From positions 1 to 37,084 of the forward strand of contig JAFGDF010000187.1 of assembly GCA_016932235.1 (NCBI GenBank): 37,084 bases of DNA, given 5' to 3'. Source of the DNA: Deltaproteobacteria bacterium (GTDB lineage: Bacteria > Desulfobacterota > DSM-4660 > Desulfatiglandales > HGW-15). The notes below the pieces were generated by a model. The model was not told the origin of the DNA. It searched no databases and saw nothing but the letters and a program-made list of their open reading frames with translations. The translations under genes were made by a program, and so were the position numbers. This document shows positions 36,992 through 37,084 of this stretch, piece by piece. The first letter of the stretch is position 1. Each line of letters opens with the position of its first letter.

Positions 36992-36998
36992 ATTAACA

Positions 36999-37003
36999 AT
37001 TGT
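36999..37003. repeat. Target site duplication, right copy (ATTGT)
   Basis: ATTGT follows the terminal ACA of the phage and repeats the five bases at 83..87. Confidence 0.88.
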
Positions 37004-37084
37004 CCCTCCAGAGATCCTCATTGGTCTCAACGTTCTTAATCGGGCTCTCCCGCCGAAATGGAAAATATTCTAATCTATATCCAG
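37004..37084. other. Right host flank
   Basis: These 81 bases of host DNA contain no complete gene. One plus-strand frame is continuous with the left flank over the restored target site, so the prophage may interrupt a host ORF; the length is too short to say. Confidence 0.55.

Larger units (their letters stand above)
88..36998 (-). mobile_element. Complete Mu-like transposable siphophage prophage (36,911 bp)
   Basis: The element is bounded by inverted ends: TGTAAGC then TTGCA on the left, and TGTTAAT then TTGCA on the minus strand at the right. It is flanked by identical 5-bp repeats ATTGT, the duplication length known for Mu. The gene order is repressor, transposase, ATPase, Gam, GemA, lysis, Mu head genes, tail, methyltransferase. 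The strand is given as minus because the main operons run that way. No large ORF is broken, so the prophage looks intact, though intactness of function is inferred. It has no tyrosine or serine integrase, as expected for a transposing phage. Confidence 0.95.

Noticed and set aside
1..37084. CRISPR array or tRNA gene
   Set aside because: The heptanucleotide arrays are too short-period and spacer-free for a CRISPR, and I saw no cloverleaf-like sequence or tRNA 3' end pattern in any gap.

Overview
The window is almost exactly one complete Mu-like transposable prophage, about 36.9 kb (88..36998), with roughly 85 bp of host DNA on each side. Both ends can be placed to the base. The element begins TGTAAGC on the left, ends with the inverted partner TGTTAAT on the right, and is flanked by the same 5-bp target duplication ATTGT at 83..87 and 36999..37003. 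Each end carries 22-bp transposase-type sites (TTGCAnnnnnnnTGAGAAA). The phage is drawn right-to-left: its left (c/A/B) end is at the right of the window and almost all genes are on the minus strand. The host is not named by the sequence. The degenerate 7-bp repeat arrays and the dispersed palindromes between and inside genes, together with the protein types, make me favour a deltaproteobacterium (Desulfobacterota), but this is inference.

Layout from right to left. 36998..34135 is the left end: end sites, then three AT-rich plus-strand cargo genes (a 36-codon ORF, a membrane-anchored protein with a MuF-type C-terminus, and a small unknown protein), then an XRE-type repressor. 34134..33941 is the control region, with a divergent early promoter whose -35 box overlaps the repressor start codon. 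33940..26699 is the early operon: two small DNA-binding-like proteins, the MuA-type DDE transposase, a short MuB-type ATPase, winged-helix proteins, Gam, GemA (gp16) and several small zinc or membrane proteins. 26702..22904 is a middle segment that includes a 675-residue beta-helix-like protein and a 113-residue partner, apparently virion appendage genes outside the tail cluster. A strong intrinsic terminator (22755..22800) follows.

22743..277 is the late block. Lysis and accessory genes come first (NPLHV small protein, GH108 endolysin, lipoprotein, 3-TM holin, DUF2730). The Mu head module follows (gp26, gp27, gp28 terminase, gp29 portal, gp30 MuF, protease with an internal scaffold start, decoration protein, gpT capsid, gp35/36/37 and gpG-like proteins). 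Next is a non-contractile (siphophage) tail module: tail tube, two assembly chaperones joined by a predicted -1 frameshift, tape measure, distal tail protein, 1133-residue hub and fibres. A D12-class adenine methyltransferase sits where Mu carries mom, followed by a terminator and the right end. The phage therefore combines Mu-type replication and heads with a lambda-like tail, as B3/D3112-type transposable siphophages do.

The most unusual features are: the cargo genes between the repressor and the left end; an end-type transposase site in the middle of the phage (28634..28655); at least 17 heptanucleotide arrays at gene junctions, several of which supply start codons, ribosome binding sites or C-terminal codons; and dispersed palindromes translated in frame inside unrelated phage proteins.
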